From Caldovatus sediminis (GTDB lineage Bacteria > Pseudomonadota > Alphaproteobacteria > Acetobacterales > Acetobacteraceae): a DNA stretch of 64,000 nt. Below, in pieces: positions 1 to 7,801 of this stretch (the stretch's first letter is position 1; every line of letters begins with the position of its first letter). The notes under the pieces were generated by a model. That model saw only the letters and a list, made by a program, of their open reading frames with translations. It was not told where the DNA came from and ran no database searches. The stretch covers positions 124,001-188,000 of the forward strand of contig NZ_BMKS01000004.1 of assembly GCF_014644455.1 (NCBI RefSeq), in the 5' to 3' direction. The position numbers were made by a program, and so were the translations under genes.

Positions 1-272
1 CGCTGGTCGAGCAGGGCAACACGGTGGTGGTGATCGAGCACAACCTGGAGGTCATCAAGACCGCCGACTGGATCCTCGACCTCGGCCCGGAGGGCGGCGA
101 CGGCGGCGGGCGGATCGTCGCCGAGGGGACGCCGGAGCAGGTCGCGGCGACGCCGGGCAGCCACACCGGGCGGTTCCTGGCGCCGATCCTCGCGCGCGAC
201 GCGCCGCCGGCGGCGGCGACCGGGGAGGAGGCGGCGCCGCGCCGCGCCCGCCGGCGGGTCGGCGCCGCCTGA
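1..272 (+). CDS. uvrA: UvrABC excinuclease subunit A, C-terminal end (partial)
   Basis: This is the last ~90 codons of a gene that begins before the window; the frame is open from base 3. The translated start, [19 protein letters not shown], followed by [24 protein letters not shown], is the typical end of the second ABC ATPase domain of UvrA, including the switch histidine in EHNLEVI. UvrA is the damage-recognition ATPase of nucleotide excision repair in the cytoplasm. After the conserved core there is an Ala/Arg-rich tail of about 30 residues that looks lineage-specific. The zinc fingers and Walker A motifs lie outside the window. Confidence 0.93.
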   Translation, partial: LVEQGNTVVVIEHNLEVIKTADWILDLGPEGGDGGGRIVAEGTPEQVAATPGSHTGRFLAPILARDAPPAAATGEEAAPRRARRRVGAA

Positions 273-345
273 GGCGCGGCCCCCCGGCGCGGTCACGATC
301 GCGCGCGGGGTGCCGGTCGGGGGCGCCATGCCGGGCAGGCCGCCG

Positions 346-1170
346 TCAGGCGCGTCGGCGCAGGGCGGCCCAGGTGACGGCGAGCCGGTCGGCCAGGGGG
401 CGGCCCGGCCGCGGGGGGGCGGCGAGGCCGGAGCGCCGCAGGCGCCGCGCGTCGCGCCGCGCCAGCACCGCGGGCAGCGCCGCGGCGATCCAGGCGGCGG
501 GAAGGCGCCCGGCCGGCGGCGCCGCCAGGCCGCCGCCGTCGAGCAGATCGCGGGCGAGGGCGCGCCAGGCCGGCGCGCCGGGGTCGCGCGCGGCCGCCTC
601 GGCCGACAGGCCGTGCGCGGCGAGCAGGTCGGCGGGCAGCAGGCAGCGCCCCTGCCGGGCCAGGGCGGGCGCGGCGCGCAGCACGCCGGCGGCGCCATAG
701 GCCACCCCGCGCGCCTCCAGCCCGGGCAGCGCCTCCGCCGGCGCGCCGAGCAGGCGGCCCGCGGCGATGGCGAAGCGGCCGGCGGTGCCGCGCAGATAGG
801 CGTGGAAGCCCTCGCGTGTCGGGAAGGGCAGCTCCTCCGTCTCCGCCTCGCGCGCATCGGCCATCGCGGCGAGGTCGGCGGGATCGAGCGCGCCGGCGCG
901 GATCGCCATCGCCAGCGGCCCGGCCACCTCGTGGCGCGGCGGCGGGCGCGCGGCGGCCTCCGCCACCGTGTCGCGCCACCACTGCAGGCGGATCAGCGCC
1001 GCCATCGGGCGCGAGGCCATGGCGCGGGCGCGGGCGAGCTCGGCGTTGTAGGCGATCAGCGCGAACAGCGCCTCGCGCCGCTCCGCCGGCGCGAAGAGGG
1101 CGCAGAGGAAGCGGTCCGGATCCTGCTCGCGCGCGATGCGGGCGAGCGGGGAGAGGGCGGGAGCGGCCAT
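346..1170 (-). CDS. Squalene/phytoene synthase-fold protein without Asp-rich motifs (NDUFAF6-like)
   Basis: A 274-residue protein. The motif ALIAYNAELARARAM followed by LIRLQWWRDTVAE, and later FHAYLRGTAGRFAIAAGRLLG, is what I associate with the squalene/phytoene synthase superfamily, and RLQWWRD is typical of the branch that includes the complex I assembly factor NDUFAF6. The two DxxxD substrate-binding motifs of true synthases are not visible (NAEL stands where the first would be), so prenyl synthase activity is doubtful. I start at the ATG at 1170 because the upstream extension is Pro/Arg-rich and a GGAGGAGG-like site is absent further up. It is convergent with uvrA. A non-catalytic or assembly role is inference. 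Confidence 0.7.
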   Translation of the reverse strand: MAAPALSPLARIAREQDPDRFLCALFAPAERREALFALIAYNAELARARAMASRPMAALIRLQWWRDTVAEAAARPPPRHEVAGPLAMAIRAGALDPADLAAMADAREAETEELPFPTREGFHAYLRGTAGRFAIAAGRLLGAPAEALPGLEARGVAYGAAGVLRAAPALARQGRCLLPADLLAAHGLSAEAAARDPGAPAWRALARDLLDGGGLAAPPAGRLPAAWIAAALPAVLARRDARRLRRSGLAAPPRPGRPLADRLAVTWAALRRRA

Positions 1171-1471
1171 GCGGAGCGGCTCATGGCGGCGCGGCGGCCC
1201 GGGCGCAAGCGCGGACGGGCCGGCCGGAGCGGCGCCGGGCGGGCGAGGGCCACGGCGCATGCGCGCCCCGCGTGCCGGGCGGGAACCGCGGCCGCGCGAA
1301 CACGCGCGACAGCGGCGGGCGCGCGACGCGCGGCGGCGCCCCGGACGGCCGGTGCCGGCTTTGCTTGACGCCCCATCGGGCGACGCCTAGCTCTGGCCGC
1401 GGCGGCCGGGGGAGGGCGCGAGGTCCGTCCTCCGGCGCGCGCGCACGCAGCAGAACACGGGAGAGACTCCA
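1171..1471 (+). promoter_or_regulatory. Intergenic region with a candidate sigma-70 promoter for sodB
   Basis: The 301-bp gap between the divergent synthase-fold gene and sodB holds TTGACG at 1365-1370 and TAGCTC at 1388-1393, separated by exactly 17 bases. This resembles the alphaproteobacterial housekeeping pattern CTTGAC-N17. Transcription would start near 1400, leaving a leader of about 70 bases. A GGAGAG-type ribosome site lies before the sodB ATG. Nothing else is evident in the gap. Confidence 0.4.
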
Positions 1472-2110
1472 ATGCCCTTCAGCCTGCCGTCCTTGCCCTA
1501 TTCGCACAACGCGCTGGCCGCCCGGGGCATGTGCCAGGAGACGCTGGAGCTGCATCACGGCAAGCACCACCAGGCCTACGTCACCGCGCTGAACGGCCTG
1601 ATCGAGAGCAAGGGCCTGCAGGGCAAGAGCCTGGAGCAGATCGTCGCCGAGGCCGGCAGGCAGGGCGCGGACGGGCTGCCGGTGCTGAACCAGGCCGGGC
1701 AGCACTGGAACCACTGCCTGTTCTGGCAGGTGATGTCGCCCGATGGCGGCGGCGACAAGCTGCCCGGGCATCTGAAGAGCAAGATCGAGCAGGACCTCGG
1801 CGGGCTCGCGCAGTTCAAGGAGGCGTTCAAGCAGGCCGGCGCGACGCAGTTCGGCTCCGGCTGGGCGTGGCTGATCGTCGCGCCGGACGGCAGGCTGAAG
1901 GTGACGAAGACGCCGAACGGCGCGAATCCGATCTCGACCGGCGAGGGCACGCCGATCCTCGGCTGCGACGTGTGGGAGCACTCCTACTACCTGGACTTCC
2001 GCAACCGCCGCCCGGACTACCTGCAGAACTTCCTCGACAGGCTGGTGAACTGGGAGGCGGTGGCGACCTTCCTCCAGCAGGGCGGGATGAAGAGCGGGCA
2101 GAGCGCCTGA
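1472..2110 (+). CDS. sodB: Superoxide dismutase, iron type
   Basis: 212 residues, the usual length of Fe/Mn superoxide dismutase, which converts superoxide to hydrogen peroxide and oxygen in the cytoplasm. By alignment in my head with E. coli SodB the metal ligands are His28 (in LELHHGKHH), His81 (QHWNH), Asp166 and His170 (DVWEHSYYLDF). Gln77, in AGQHWNH, sits where iron enzymes carry the second-sphere glutamine, which favours Fe over Mn. The SOD signature normally reads DVWEHAYY; here Ala is Ser. The gene stands alone, with its own candidate promoter upstream and a strong hairpin downstream. Confidence 0.95.
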   Translation: MPFSLPSLPYSHNALAARGMCQETLELHHGKHHQAYVTALNGLIESKGLQGKSLEQIVAEAGRQGADGLPVLNQAGQHWNHCLFWQVMSPDGGGDKLPGHLKSKIEQDLGGLAQFKEAFKQAGATQFGSGWAWLIVAPDGRLKVTKTPNGANPISTGEGTPILGCDVWEHSYYLDFRNRRPDYLQNFLDRLVNWEAVATFLQQGGMKSGQSA

Positions 2111-2142
2111 GCCGCGGCGCGGGCGCGACGCGGAGACGAGAG

Positions 2143-2166
2143 GGCCGCCCGGGTCCCCGGGCGGCC
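2143..2166 (+). terminator. Perfect GC hairpin after sodB
   Basis: An 11-base arm GGCCGCCCGGG at 2143-2153 is followed by TC and the exact complement CCCGGGCGGCC to 2166, then TT. It lies 33 bases after the sodB stop and before the end of the convergent yajC gene. There is no long T run, so it is terminator-like, not canonical. Confidence 0.5.
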
Positions 2167-2238
2167 TTCCGCTCGGCGGCGCCGGGGGGCCGGTCCCGAC
2201 GTCCGGGAGCGCCGGCCGCCCCGGCGGCCGACGGCGCC

Positions 2239-2628
2239 TCAGCCGGCCTTCGCGGGCGCGGTGCCGGTCGGCGCGCCGCTGCCCTCCGCGCGGATCACGC
2301 TGCTGATCGTGCCGCGCACCACCGTCACGCGCACGTTCGGTGCGATCTCCACCTCGATCTCGTCGGAGTTGTCGCGGACATTGGTGATCCGCCCGACGAT
2401 GCCGCCGCCGGTGACGATCCGGTCGTTGCGCTTGAGCGAGAGGAGCATCTCGCGATGCTCCCTCATCTTCCGCTGCTGCGGGCGGATCAGCAGGAAATAG
2501 AAGACGGCGAAGATCAGCACCAGGGGCATGAGCTGGATCAGGATGTCGCCGCCGCCGCCCGCCTGCGCGTGGGCCGGCGCGATCACGAGCGGGAACCAGG
2601 CGAGGGTCCAGAGGAGGAGGTTCCACAT
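2239..2628 (-). CDS. yajC: Sec translocon accessory subunit YajC
   Basis: 129 residues. A hydrophobic N-terminus ending in PAHAQA is followed by the membrane segment LIQLMPLVLIFAVFYFLLI and the hallmark RPQQRKMREHREMLLSLKRNDRIVTGGGIVGRI. YajC associates with SecDF and YidC at the inner membrane; the C-terminal part is cytoplasmic. The N-terminus is longer than the E. coli protein and could act as a cleavable or non-cleaved signal, as in other alphaproteobacteria. It is divergent from the DUF815 ATPase gene, the arrangement often seen with yajC-secDF loci, though secDF is not adjacent here. Confidence 0.95.
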   Translation of the reverse strand: MWNLLLWTLAWFPLVIAPAHAQAGGGGDILIQLMPLVLIFAVFYFLLIRPQQRKMREHREMLLSLKRNDRIVTGGGIVGRITNVRDNSDEIEVEIAPNVRVTVVRGTISSVIRAEGSGAPTGTAPAKAG

Positions 2629-2774
2629 GGCGGATCCGGCGTCCCTGTCGATTCGTCGGTCGCGCCGGGGCCTGAGGCTTGCCGGCGCGGGCGGTTTGCG
2701 GGGAAAAGGCGGCGCACCCTAGCCATCCGCCCCTCCCCGTCAATACCGCTTCTCCGCCAGCGCAGAACGAACGA

Positions 2775-3665
2775 ATGACCGACCGCCACACCCAGACGGC
2801 CAGCGATCCCGGCCTCCTCCCCGCCCTCGAACGCATCGCCGCGGCGCTGGAGCGCCTCGCGCCGCCCGCCCCGCCGCCGCCCGACCTCGCCGCCGCCGAC
2901 GCCTTCGTCTGGCATCCGCTTCCGGCGCCCCGCCTCGCGCCGGTGCGCCGCGTCGCCGCGGTGCCGATCGGGCTGCTGCAGGGGGTGGACCGGCAGAAGG
3001 CGCTGCTGCTGGAGAACACGCTGCGCTTCGCGCGTGGCCTGCCGGCCAACAACGCCATGCTCTGGGGTGCGCGAGGGATGGGGAAGTCCTCGCTGGTCAA
3101 GGCCGCGCACGCGGCGTGCAACGCCGAGACGCCGGGCTCGCTCGCGCTGATCGAGATCCACCGCGAGGACATCCGCACCCTGCCCGAGCTGCTCGAGATC
3201 CTGCGCGGCCAGAGCCGGCGCTGCCTGGTGTTCTGCGACGACCTCTCCTTCGAGCGCGAGGACACCGACTACAAGGCGCTCAAGAGCGTGCTCGAGGGCG
3301 GCATCGAGGGGCGGCCGGCGAACGTGCTGTTCTACGCCACCTCCAACCGCCGCCACCTGATGCCGCGCGACATGATCGAGAACGAGCGCAGCACCGCCAT
3401 CAACCCCGCCGAGGCGGTGGAGGAGAAGGTCTCGCTCAGCGACCGCTTCGGCCTGTGGATCGGCTTCCACAACTGCGACCAGGAGACCTACTTCGCGATG
3501 GTCGAGGGCTACGCGCGCGCCTACGGCCTGCCGATCGAGGGCGAGGCGCTGCGGCGCGAGGCCAACGAGTGGTCGGTGACACGCGGCGCGCGCTCCGGGC
3601 GCGTGGCGTGGCAGTGCGTGCAGGACCTCGCGGGGCGGCTCGGCGTCCGGATCGCCGCCGCCTAG
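2775..3665 (+). CDS. DUF815 family AAA-type ATPase
   Basis: 296 residues from the ATG at 2775. A clear Walker A (GARGMGKSS, about residues 98-106) follows the phrase LPANNAMLWG; a Walker B-like stretch CLVFCDDLSFE and the sensor-like ATSNRRHLMPRDMI come next. This order is characteristic of DUF815 proteins, single-domain AAA ATPases of unknown client found beside yajC/secD in alphaproteobacteria. The N-terminal ~60 residues are Pro/Ala-rich. The stop codon TAG lies inside the CTAG target duplicated by the downstream insertion element, so the protein end was preserved exactly. Role in the cell is unknown. Confidence 0.85.
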   Translation: MTDRHTQTASDPGLLPALERIAAALERLAPPAPPPPDLAAADAFVWHPLPAPRLAPVRRVAAVPIGLLQGVDRQKALLLENTLRFARGLPANNAMLWGARGMGKSSLVKAAHAACNAETPGSLALIEIHREDIRTLPELLEILRGQSRRCLVFCDDLSFEREDTDYKALKSVLEGGIEGRPANVLFYATSNRRHLMPRDMIENERSTAINPAEAVEEKVSLSDRFGLWIGFHNCDQETYFAMVEGYARAYGLPIEGEALRREANEWSVTRGARSGRVAWQCVQDLAGRLGVRIAAA

Positions 3666-4093
3666 CAGCCTGTCGGCTTTGCGTCTGCGGTCTGCGCATG
3701 GGGCGGTGGTGTCTGAGGTCGGGCGAGCCGCAGGCGGTGGAGCCTGCGGCCGTTGTAGGCGAGGGCGATCAGGGTCCACTCGGCGGTGACGTTGGCGAGG
3801 CCGCGGAGATGGGAACGGGCGAAGCCGAGGGCTGACTTGATGATGCCGAAGACGGGCTCGATCCGGCGCGAGGAGAAGATGCCGTCGGCGTAAGCGTAGA
3901 TCAGCGCCAGCAGCAGCCGCGGGTGGTCCTGCGCCCTGCCGCCGGGGATCGGCCGCACCGCAAGGGCGCCGAGCGCCACCCGCTCCACCGCCGCCACCAC
4001 GCAATGCGCCGCATCATCGGCCGGAAGCCAGCCCTGCGCGTCGGGCGGCAGGAGAAACGCCCGGTCGCGGCTGAACGGGATGAACCGCGTCAT
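3662..4093 (-). pseudogene. Transposase remnant, N- and C-terminal parts fused in frame
   Basis: A 143-residue open frame. Residues 1-80 (MTRFIPFSRDRAFLLPPDAQ, then WLPADDAAH, LLLALIYAYADGIFSSRRIE) match the start of IS1182-type transposases. From residue 81 the text jumps to PVFGIIKSALGFARSHLRG and LIALAYNGRRLHRL, which is the end of the same kind of enzyme. The whole DDE catalytic middle, probably 250-300 residues, is missing, so it cannot be active. The frame ends on the TAG contributed by the CTAG target duplicate, read on the minus strand. A GTG/ATG start at 4093 fits the family start MTRF. Confidence 0.85.
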
Positions 4094-4145
4094 GCACGCC
4101 GGACTCGCCGGTTTCAGGCCAGACGGGAATCCGGCAGGCCGCTAG
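3662..4145 (-). mobile_element. Internally deleted IS1182-type insertion element with TIRs and CTAG target duplication
   Basis: A 4-bp direct repeat CTAG flanks the element (3662-3665 and 4142-4145). Inside it, 3666-3688 (CAGCCTGTCGGCTTTGCG...) and the complement of 4141-4120 (CGGCCTGCCGGATTCCCG...) match at most positions: with the shared TAG, 20 of 26 by hand alignment, so they are terminal inverted repeats. The 476-bp interior encodes only the two ends of a transposase. Size and structure resemble a MITE made by internal deletion of a longer element. Assignment to IS1182 rests on the transposase N-terminus; the family boundary with other DDE groups needs a database check. Confidence 0.8.
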
Positions 4146-4152
4146 TGGTCTG

Positions 4153-4247
4153 ATCGCGGACGGCTGGGAACAGCCGGGAGCGCGACTCTGCTCGCCCAAC
4201 AACGCGCGAGAGCCGTTGCAGCGAGCATAGCCGAGCGAAAACGGCTC
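4153..4247 (-). repeat. Dispersed two-hairpin repeat, copy 1
   Basis: Read on the minus strand, this 95-base unit begins GAGCCGTTTTCGCT and ends CAGCCGTCCGCGAT. It is about 80% identical (76 of 95 by hand) to 57099-57192. It contains an 8-bp inverted repeat GAGCCGTT/AACGGCTC and a second hairpin CGGCTG-TTCC-CAGCCG. It starts 16 bases after the stop of the minus-strand gene ending at 4263, and lies outside the adjacent insertion element, so it belongs to a separate family. Confidence 0.75.
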
Positions 4248-4262
4248 AAGCGCGGGGCGGGG

Positions 4263-4871
4263 TCAGTCGCCGCGCGCCAGGCGCCGCTCCAGGAAATCGA
4301 GCCGATCCTGGCCCCAGAAGGGCTCGTCGCCGACGATGCAGGTCGGGGCGCCGAAGACGCCGCGGGCGATCGCGGCCTCGGTGTCCGCCGCTCTCTGCGC
4401 GGCCCAGCGCGGATCGGCGGCGAGGCGCAGCAGCGCCTCCGCCTCCTGGCCGGTCTCGGCGATCAGGGCGGCGAGGGTCGCCTCCTCGCCCGGGTCCTTC
4501 TCCTCCTCCCACAGCGCCTTCAGCACGCGATGCGCAAGGCGGATCGCCGGGGCATGGCCCTGCGTCTCGCGCAGGGCGATGACGCAGTGGGCGGGGAGCG
4601 TCTCGCGCATCGGGAAGAAGCGCGGCTCGATGCGGATCGGGATGCCGAGATGGTCGCTCCAGCGCCTGAGCTCCCACATGCGATAGGCGCGGCGCTGCGG
4701 CGAGCGCTGGGGCAGCGGTAGGCCGCCCGTGGCCTTGAAGATCGCGCCGAAGTCCACGGGGAAGATGCGGATCGTCGCGCCGTGCCTGGCGGCCATCGCC
4801 TCCAGCCGCGCCGCGCCGAGATGCGTCCAGGGCGAGTTCAGGGACAGGAAGTAGTCGATCTGCGGGGCCAT
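4263..4871 (-). CDS. 2-hydroxychromene-2-carboxylate isomerase-like (DsbA/GST-kappa fold) protein
   Basis: 202 residues from the ATG at 4871, preceded by GGAGGAGG. IDYFLSLNSPWTHLGAARLE at the N-terminus places a serine where DsbA has its first cysteine, as in HCCA isomerases and GST kappa; FPVDFGAIFKATGGLPLPQRSP and the C-terminal GVFGAPTCIVGDEPFWGQDRLDFLERRL complete the family pattern. Members isomerise aromatic-degradation intermediates with glutathione, but most genomic copies have no known substrate. No aromatic ring-cleavage genes are next to it. The neighbouring oxygenase gene on the same strand, 108 bases upstream, may share a transcript. Confidence 0.8.
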   Translation of the reverse strand: MAPQIDYFLSLNSPWTHLGAARLEAMAARHGATIRIFPVDFGAIFKATGGLPLPQRSPQRRAYRMWELRRWSDHLGIPIRIEPRFFPMRETLPAHCVIALRETQGHAPAIRLAHRVLKALWEEEKDPGEEATLAALIAETGQEAEALLRLAADPRWAAQRAADTEAAIARGVFGAPTCIVGDEPFWGQDRLDFLERRLARGD

Positions 4872-4979
4872 CGCGGCGTCGTCCTCCTCCAAGCCGATGC
4901 TGCGCGCGCGGCGCGCACCGCGGCGAGGCGGCGCGCGACCCCGGCCGTGGAGGGCGGGGGCGCGGACATGCGGTCCTCC

Positions 4980-5981
4980 TCAGGCGTCGGCGGCGCGCAG
5001 CGCGGCCTTGGACATCTCGATCTTGCGGAAGCGGTGCTCGCCGGCGCGGATCGGCGCGTGGCGCGGCGGGTTGCCGGGGCCGTGGCAGGTCGGCAGGCAC
5101 TCGATCCGCAGCGCGTCGTTCGGGTTGCAGAAATAGGCGAGGGAGAGGCGCCGGCTGGCCTCGCCCGCCTCGGGCGGCGGGTTGGCGACGCGGTGCATGT
5201 TGGAGAGCCAGCGGTCGTTCGACCAGGTCATCATCAGGTCGCCGATGTTGATGACGAAGGCGTGCGGCCGCGTGCGCGCCTCGATCCACTCGCCCGATGG
5301 CGTGCGGACCTGCAGCCCGCCGGGCCGGTCCTGCCCGAGCAGGATGGTCAGCGCGCCGTAGTCCGTGTGCGCGCCGGCGCGGAGCTGGCCCGGCTCCGGC
5401 GGCCGGTCGGGCGGCGGGTAGTGGATCAGCCGGAGCGTCGAGTTGTGGTCGGCGAAGCGCTCTACGAAGTAGTCGGGCGGCAGGTCCATGCCGATGGCGA
5501 AGAGTTCCATCAGCCGTTGCGTCAGTCCCTCCATCGCGCGGTAGTAGCGGGTCACGGTGCCGCGGAACCGCGGCGGCCGCTCCGGCCAGACGTTCGGCGT
5601 GTAGGTCGCGGCAAGGCCCTCGATCACGGCGCGTTCCGTGTTGACCTCGAGCGGCCCCATGCCGAAGCCCTCCTTGAGGTCGGGCGGCGAGGCCCTGCCC
5701 GTGGTGTGCGCCAGCGTCTCCAGCCCGTAGTCGAGGTAGCCGCGCGGGGAACCCTGCGCCGCGCTACGGATGCGCATCTTCTCGGCGAGCGGCAGGTCGA
5801 AGAAGGCGGTGGCGACGGCGATGGTCTCGTCGATCAGCGCGGACGGGACGCTGTGGTCGGAGACGACGAAGAAGCCAAGGCGGCGCAGCTCGGCGTCGAT
5901 GCGCGCCGCGACCGCCCGCTTCTCCGCGAGCGGGGCGGCGGCGATGCCGGCGAGGCTGATCTCCGCGAGCGCCTCGGTCAT
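4980..5981 (-). CDS. 2-oxoglutarate/Fe(II) oxygenase, isopenicillin N synthase family
   Basis: 333 residues. The non-haem iron ligands are visible: His and Asp in HTDYGALTIL, and His in NMHRVANPP, with the co-substrate Arg/Ser in RRLSLAYF. The N-terminal DIOX_N part carries LRRLGFFVVSDHSVP. Such enzymes oxidise small molecules with oxygen and 2-oxoglutarate (or, in IPNS/ACC oxidase, without it); bacterial copies in this family are mostly uncharacterised. Full-length, no missing residue. Divergent from the TPP enzyme gene, sharing a 133-bp upstream region. Confidence 0.88.
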   Translation of the reverse strand: MTEALAEISLAGIAAAPLAEKRAVAARIDAELRRLGFFVVSDHSVPSALIDETIAVATAFFDLPLAEKMRIRSAAQGSPRGYLDYGLETLAHTTGRASPPDLKEGFGMGPLEVNTERAVIEGLAATYTPNVWPERPPRFRGTVTRYYRAMEGLTQRLMELFAIGMDLPPDYFVERFADHNSTLRLIHYPPPDRPPEPGQLRAGAHTDYGALTILLGQDRPGGLQVRTPSGEWIEARTRPHAFVINIGDLMMTWSNDRWLSNMHRVANPPPEAGEASRRLSLAYFCNPNDALRIECLPTCHGPGNPPRHAPIRAGEHRFRKIEMSKAALRAADA

Positions 5982-6114
5982 GGGGCGGCTTCCTCCCGGG
6001 CGATGACGATGGGGCCCGCGCGATCCTAGGCCCGGTCGGCGCGATCGGGGAAGCCGCGGGCTTGGCCGCGTGCCGCGCCGGCGCTAGCAAGGCGCGACCG
6101 GGAAGGGGACGCGC

Positions 6115-7752
6115 ATGACCGCCACCGCCGCCGAACGCCTGATCGAATTCCTCGCCGCCCAGGGCATCGACCGCGCGTTCTGCGTGCCGGGCGAGAGCTA
6201 CATCGCGCTGCTCGACGCGCTGCACGCGCACCCGCAGATCGACCTGGTCGTGGCGCGCCAGGAGGGCGGCGCCGGCTTCATGGCGGTGGCCGACGCGAAG
6301 CTCACCGGCCGGCCCGGCGTCGTGCTGGTCTCGCGCGGCCCCGGCGCGTGCAACGCCGCGATCGCGGTGCACACGGCGGAGCAGGACGCGGTGCCGCTGA
6401 TCCTGCTGGTCGGGCAGGTGGAGAGGCGCGACCTGCGCCGCAACGCCTTCCAGGAGATCGACTACGCCAGCATGTTCCGCGGCGTCGCCAAGTGGATCGG
6501 CGAGGCGACGGACCCGGAGCAGGTGCCGGAGCTGATCGCGCGCGGCTACGCCATGGCGATGCAGGGCGTGCCCGGCCCGGTGGTGCTCAGCCTGCCGGAG
6601 GACGTGCTGGCGATGCCCTGCGCGACCCCCATCCCGCCCGCGACGCTCGTCCGCCCGGCGCCGCCCGCCGCGGAGGACGCGGCGCGCCTCGCCGCCCTGC
6701 TGCGCGCGGCGGAACGCCCGGTCGTGCTCGCCGGCCACGCCCTCGACGCGCCGGGCGGGCGCGAGGCGCTGCTCGGCTTCGCCGAGCGCTGGCGCCTGCC
6801 GGTCGCGGTCTCCTTCCGCCGCCAGGACCTGTTCCCGAACGACCATCCGCTCTACGCCGGCGACCGCAGCTTCGGCACGCCGCCGGCGCAGGCGGCGGCG
6901 TTCGACGAGGCGGATCTGGTGCTCGCCCTCGGCACGCGCCTGACCGACCTGACGACGCAGGGCTACGCCTGGCCGCATGCCGGCCAGCGCCTCGTGCATG
7001 TCTGCGCCGAGCCGCGCTTCCTCGGCTGGCAGTTCCCGGCCGAGATCGCGCTCGCCGCCGACGCGCGCGCGGTGATCGCCGCCCTCGGGCGCGAGCAGGC
7101 CGGCGCGCCGGCGGGGCGCGAGGCGTGGTGCGCCCGGCTGCGCGCGCTGCAGACCGCCGACAGCCAGGTCGCGGCGCGCAGCTTCCCCGACGGCGTCGCC
7201 TTCGCGCAGGTGGCGAAGCTGGTCGGGGAGCTGGCGCCGGCCGATGCCATCGTCACGCTCGACGCCGGCACCTTCGGCGTGCCGTTCTACCGCAAGGTCG
7301 CCTGGCGCCCGCCGCAGCGGCTGCTCGCGCCGGTCTCCGGCGCCATGGGCTTCGGCGTGCCGGCCGCGGTCGCGGCGGCGCTGCGCCATCCGGGGCGCAC
7401 GGTGATCTGCGCCGTGGGCGATGGCGGCGCGCTGATGACGGGCGGCGAGCTCGCGGTCGGCGTGGCGCGCGGCGCCCGGATCAAGCTGCTGCTCTCCGAC
7501 AACGGCACCTATGCCTCGATCCGCATCCACCAGGAGCGCGCGCATCCGGGCCGGGTCAGCGGCACCGACCTCGCCAACCCCGATTTCGCCACCTGGGCCG
7601 CGGCGTTCCGCGTGCCGGTGATGCGGGTGGAGACCGAGGCCGACCTGCCGAGGCTCGCCGAGGCGCTGCGCGCGCCGGGTCCGCTCGCGGCGATCGTGCG
7701 CACCAGCCTCGAGGCGGTGCTGCCGAAGCCGCTGGCGGTGGCGGCGGAGTAG
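6115..7752 (+). CDS. Thiamine-diphosphate-dependent enzyme, acetolactate synthase-like
   Basis: 545 residues with the three-domain plan of the TPP family. The PYR domain has the catalytic-type glutamate in VVARQEGGAGFMA and the phrase SRGPGACNAAIAVHTAEQDAVPLILLVGQV; the central domain follows from about residue 185; the PP domain has the Mg-TPP motif GDGGALMTGGELAVGVARGARIKLLLSDNGTY. No small regulatory subunit (ilvN) follows, and the sequence departs from IlvB in the PP domain, so this is more likely a catabolic decarboxylase/carboligase of unknown substrate than the anabolic enzyme. Confidence 0.82.
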   Translation: MTATAAERLIEFLAAQGIDRAFCVPGESYIALLDALHAHPQIDLVVARQEGGAGFMAVADAKLTGRPGVVLVSRGPGACNAAIAVHTAEQDAVPLILLVGQVERRDLRRNAFQEIDYASMFRGVAKWIGEATDPEQVPELIARGYAMAMQGVPGPVVLSLPEDVLAMPCATPIPPATLVRPAPPAAEDAARLAALLRAAERPVVLAGHALDAPGGREALLGFAERWRLPVAVSFRRQDLFPNDHPLYAGDRSFGTPPAQAAAFDEADLVLALGTRLTDLTTQGYAWPHAGQRLVHVCAEPRFLGWQFPAEIALAADARAVIAALGREQAGAPAGREAWCARLRALQTADSQVAARSFPDGVAFAQVAKLVGELAPADAIVTLDAGTFGVPFYRKVAWRPPQRLLAPVSGAMGFGVPAAVAAALRHPGRTVICAVGDGGALMTGGELAVGVARGARIKLLLSDNGTYASIRIHQERAHPGRVSGTDLANPDFATWAAAFRVPVMRVETEADLPRLAEALRAPGPLAAIVRTSLEAVLPKPLAVAAE

Positions 7753-7801
7753 CCGCCGGAAGGGGGCGCCGGGCGTTGCCGCCGGCGCGCCCCGCCGGTC
7801 C

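Noticed and set aside
3662-4247. Treating the 4153-4247 repeat as the right end of the insertion element.
   Set aside because: The inverted repeats and CTAG duplicate close the element at 4145, and the second repeat copy at 57099 has no IS beside it.
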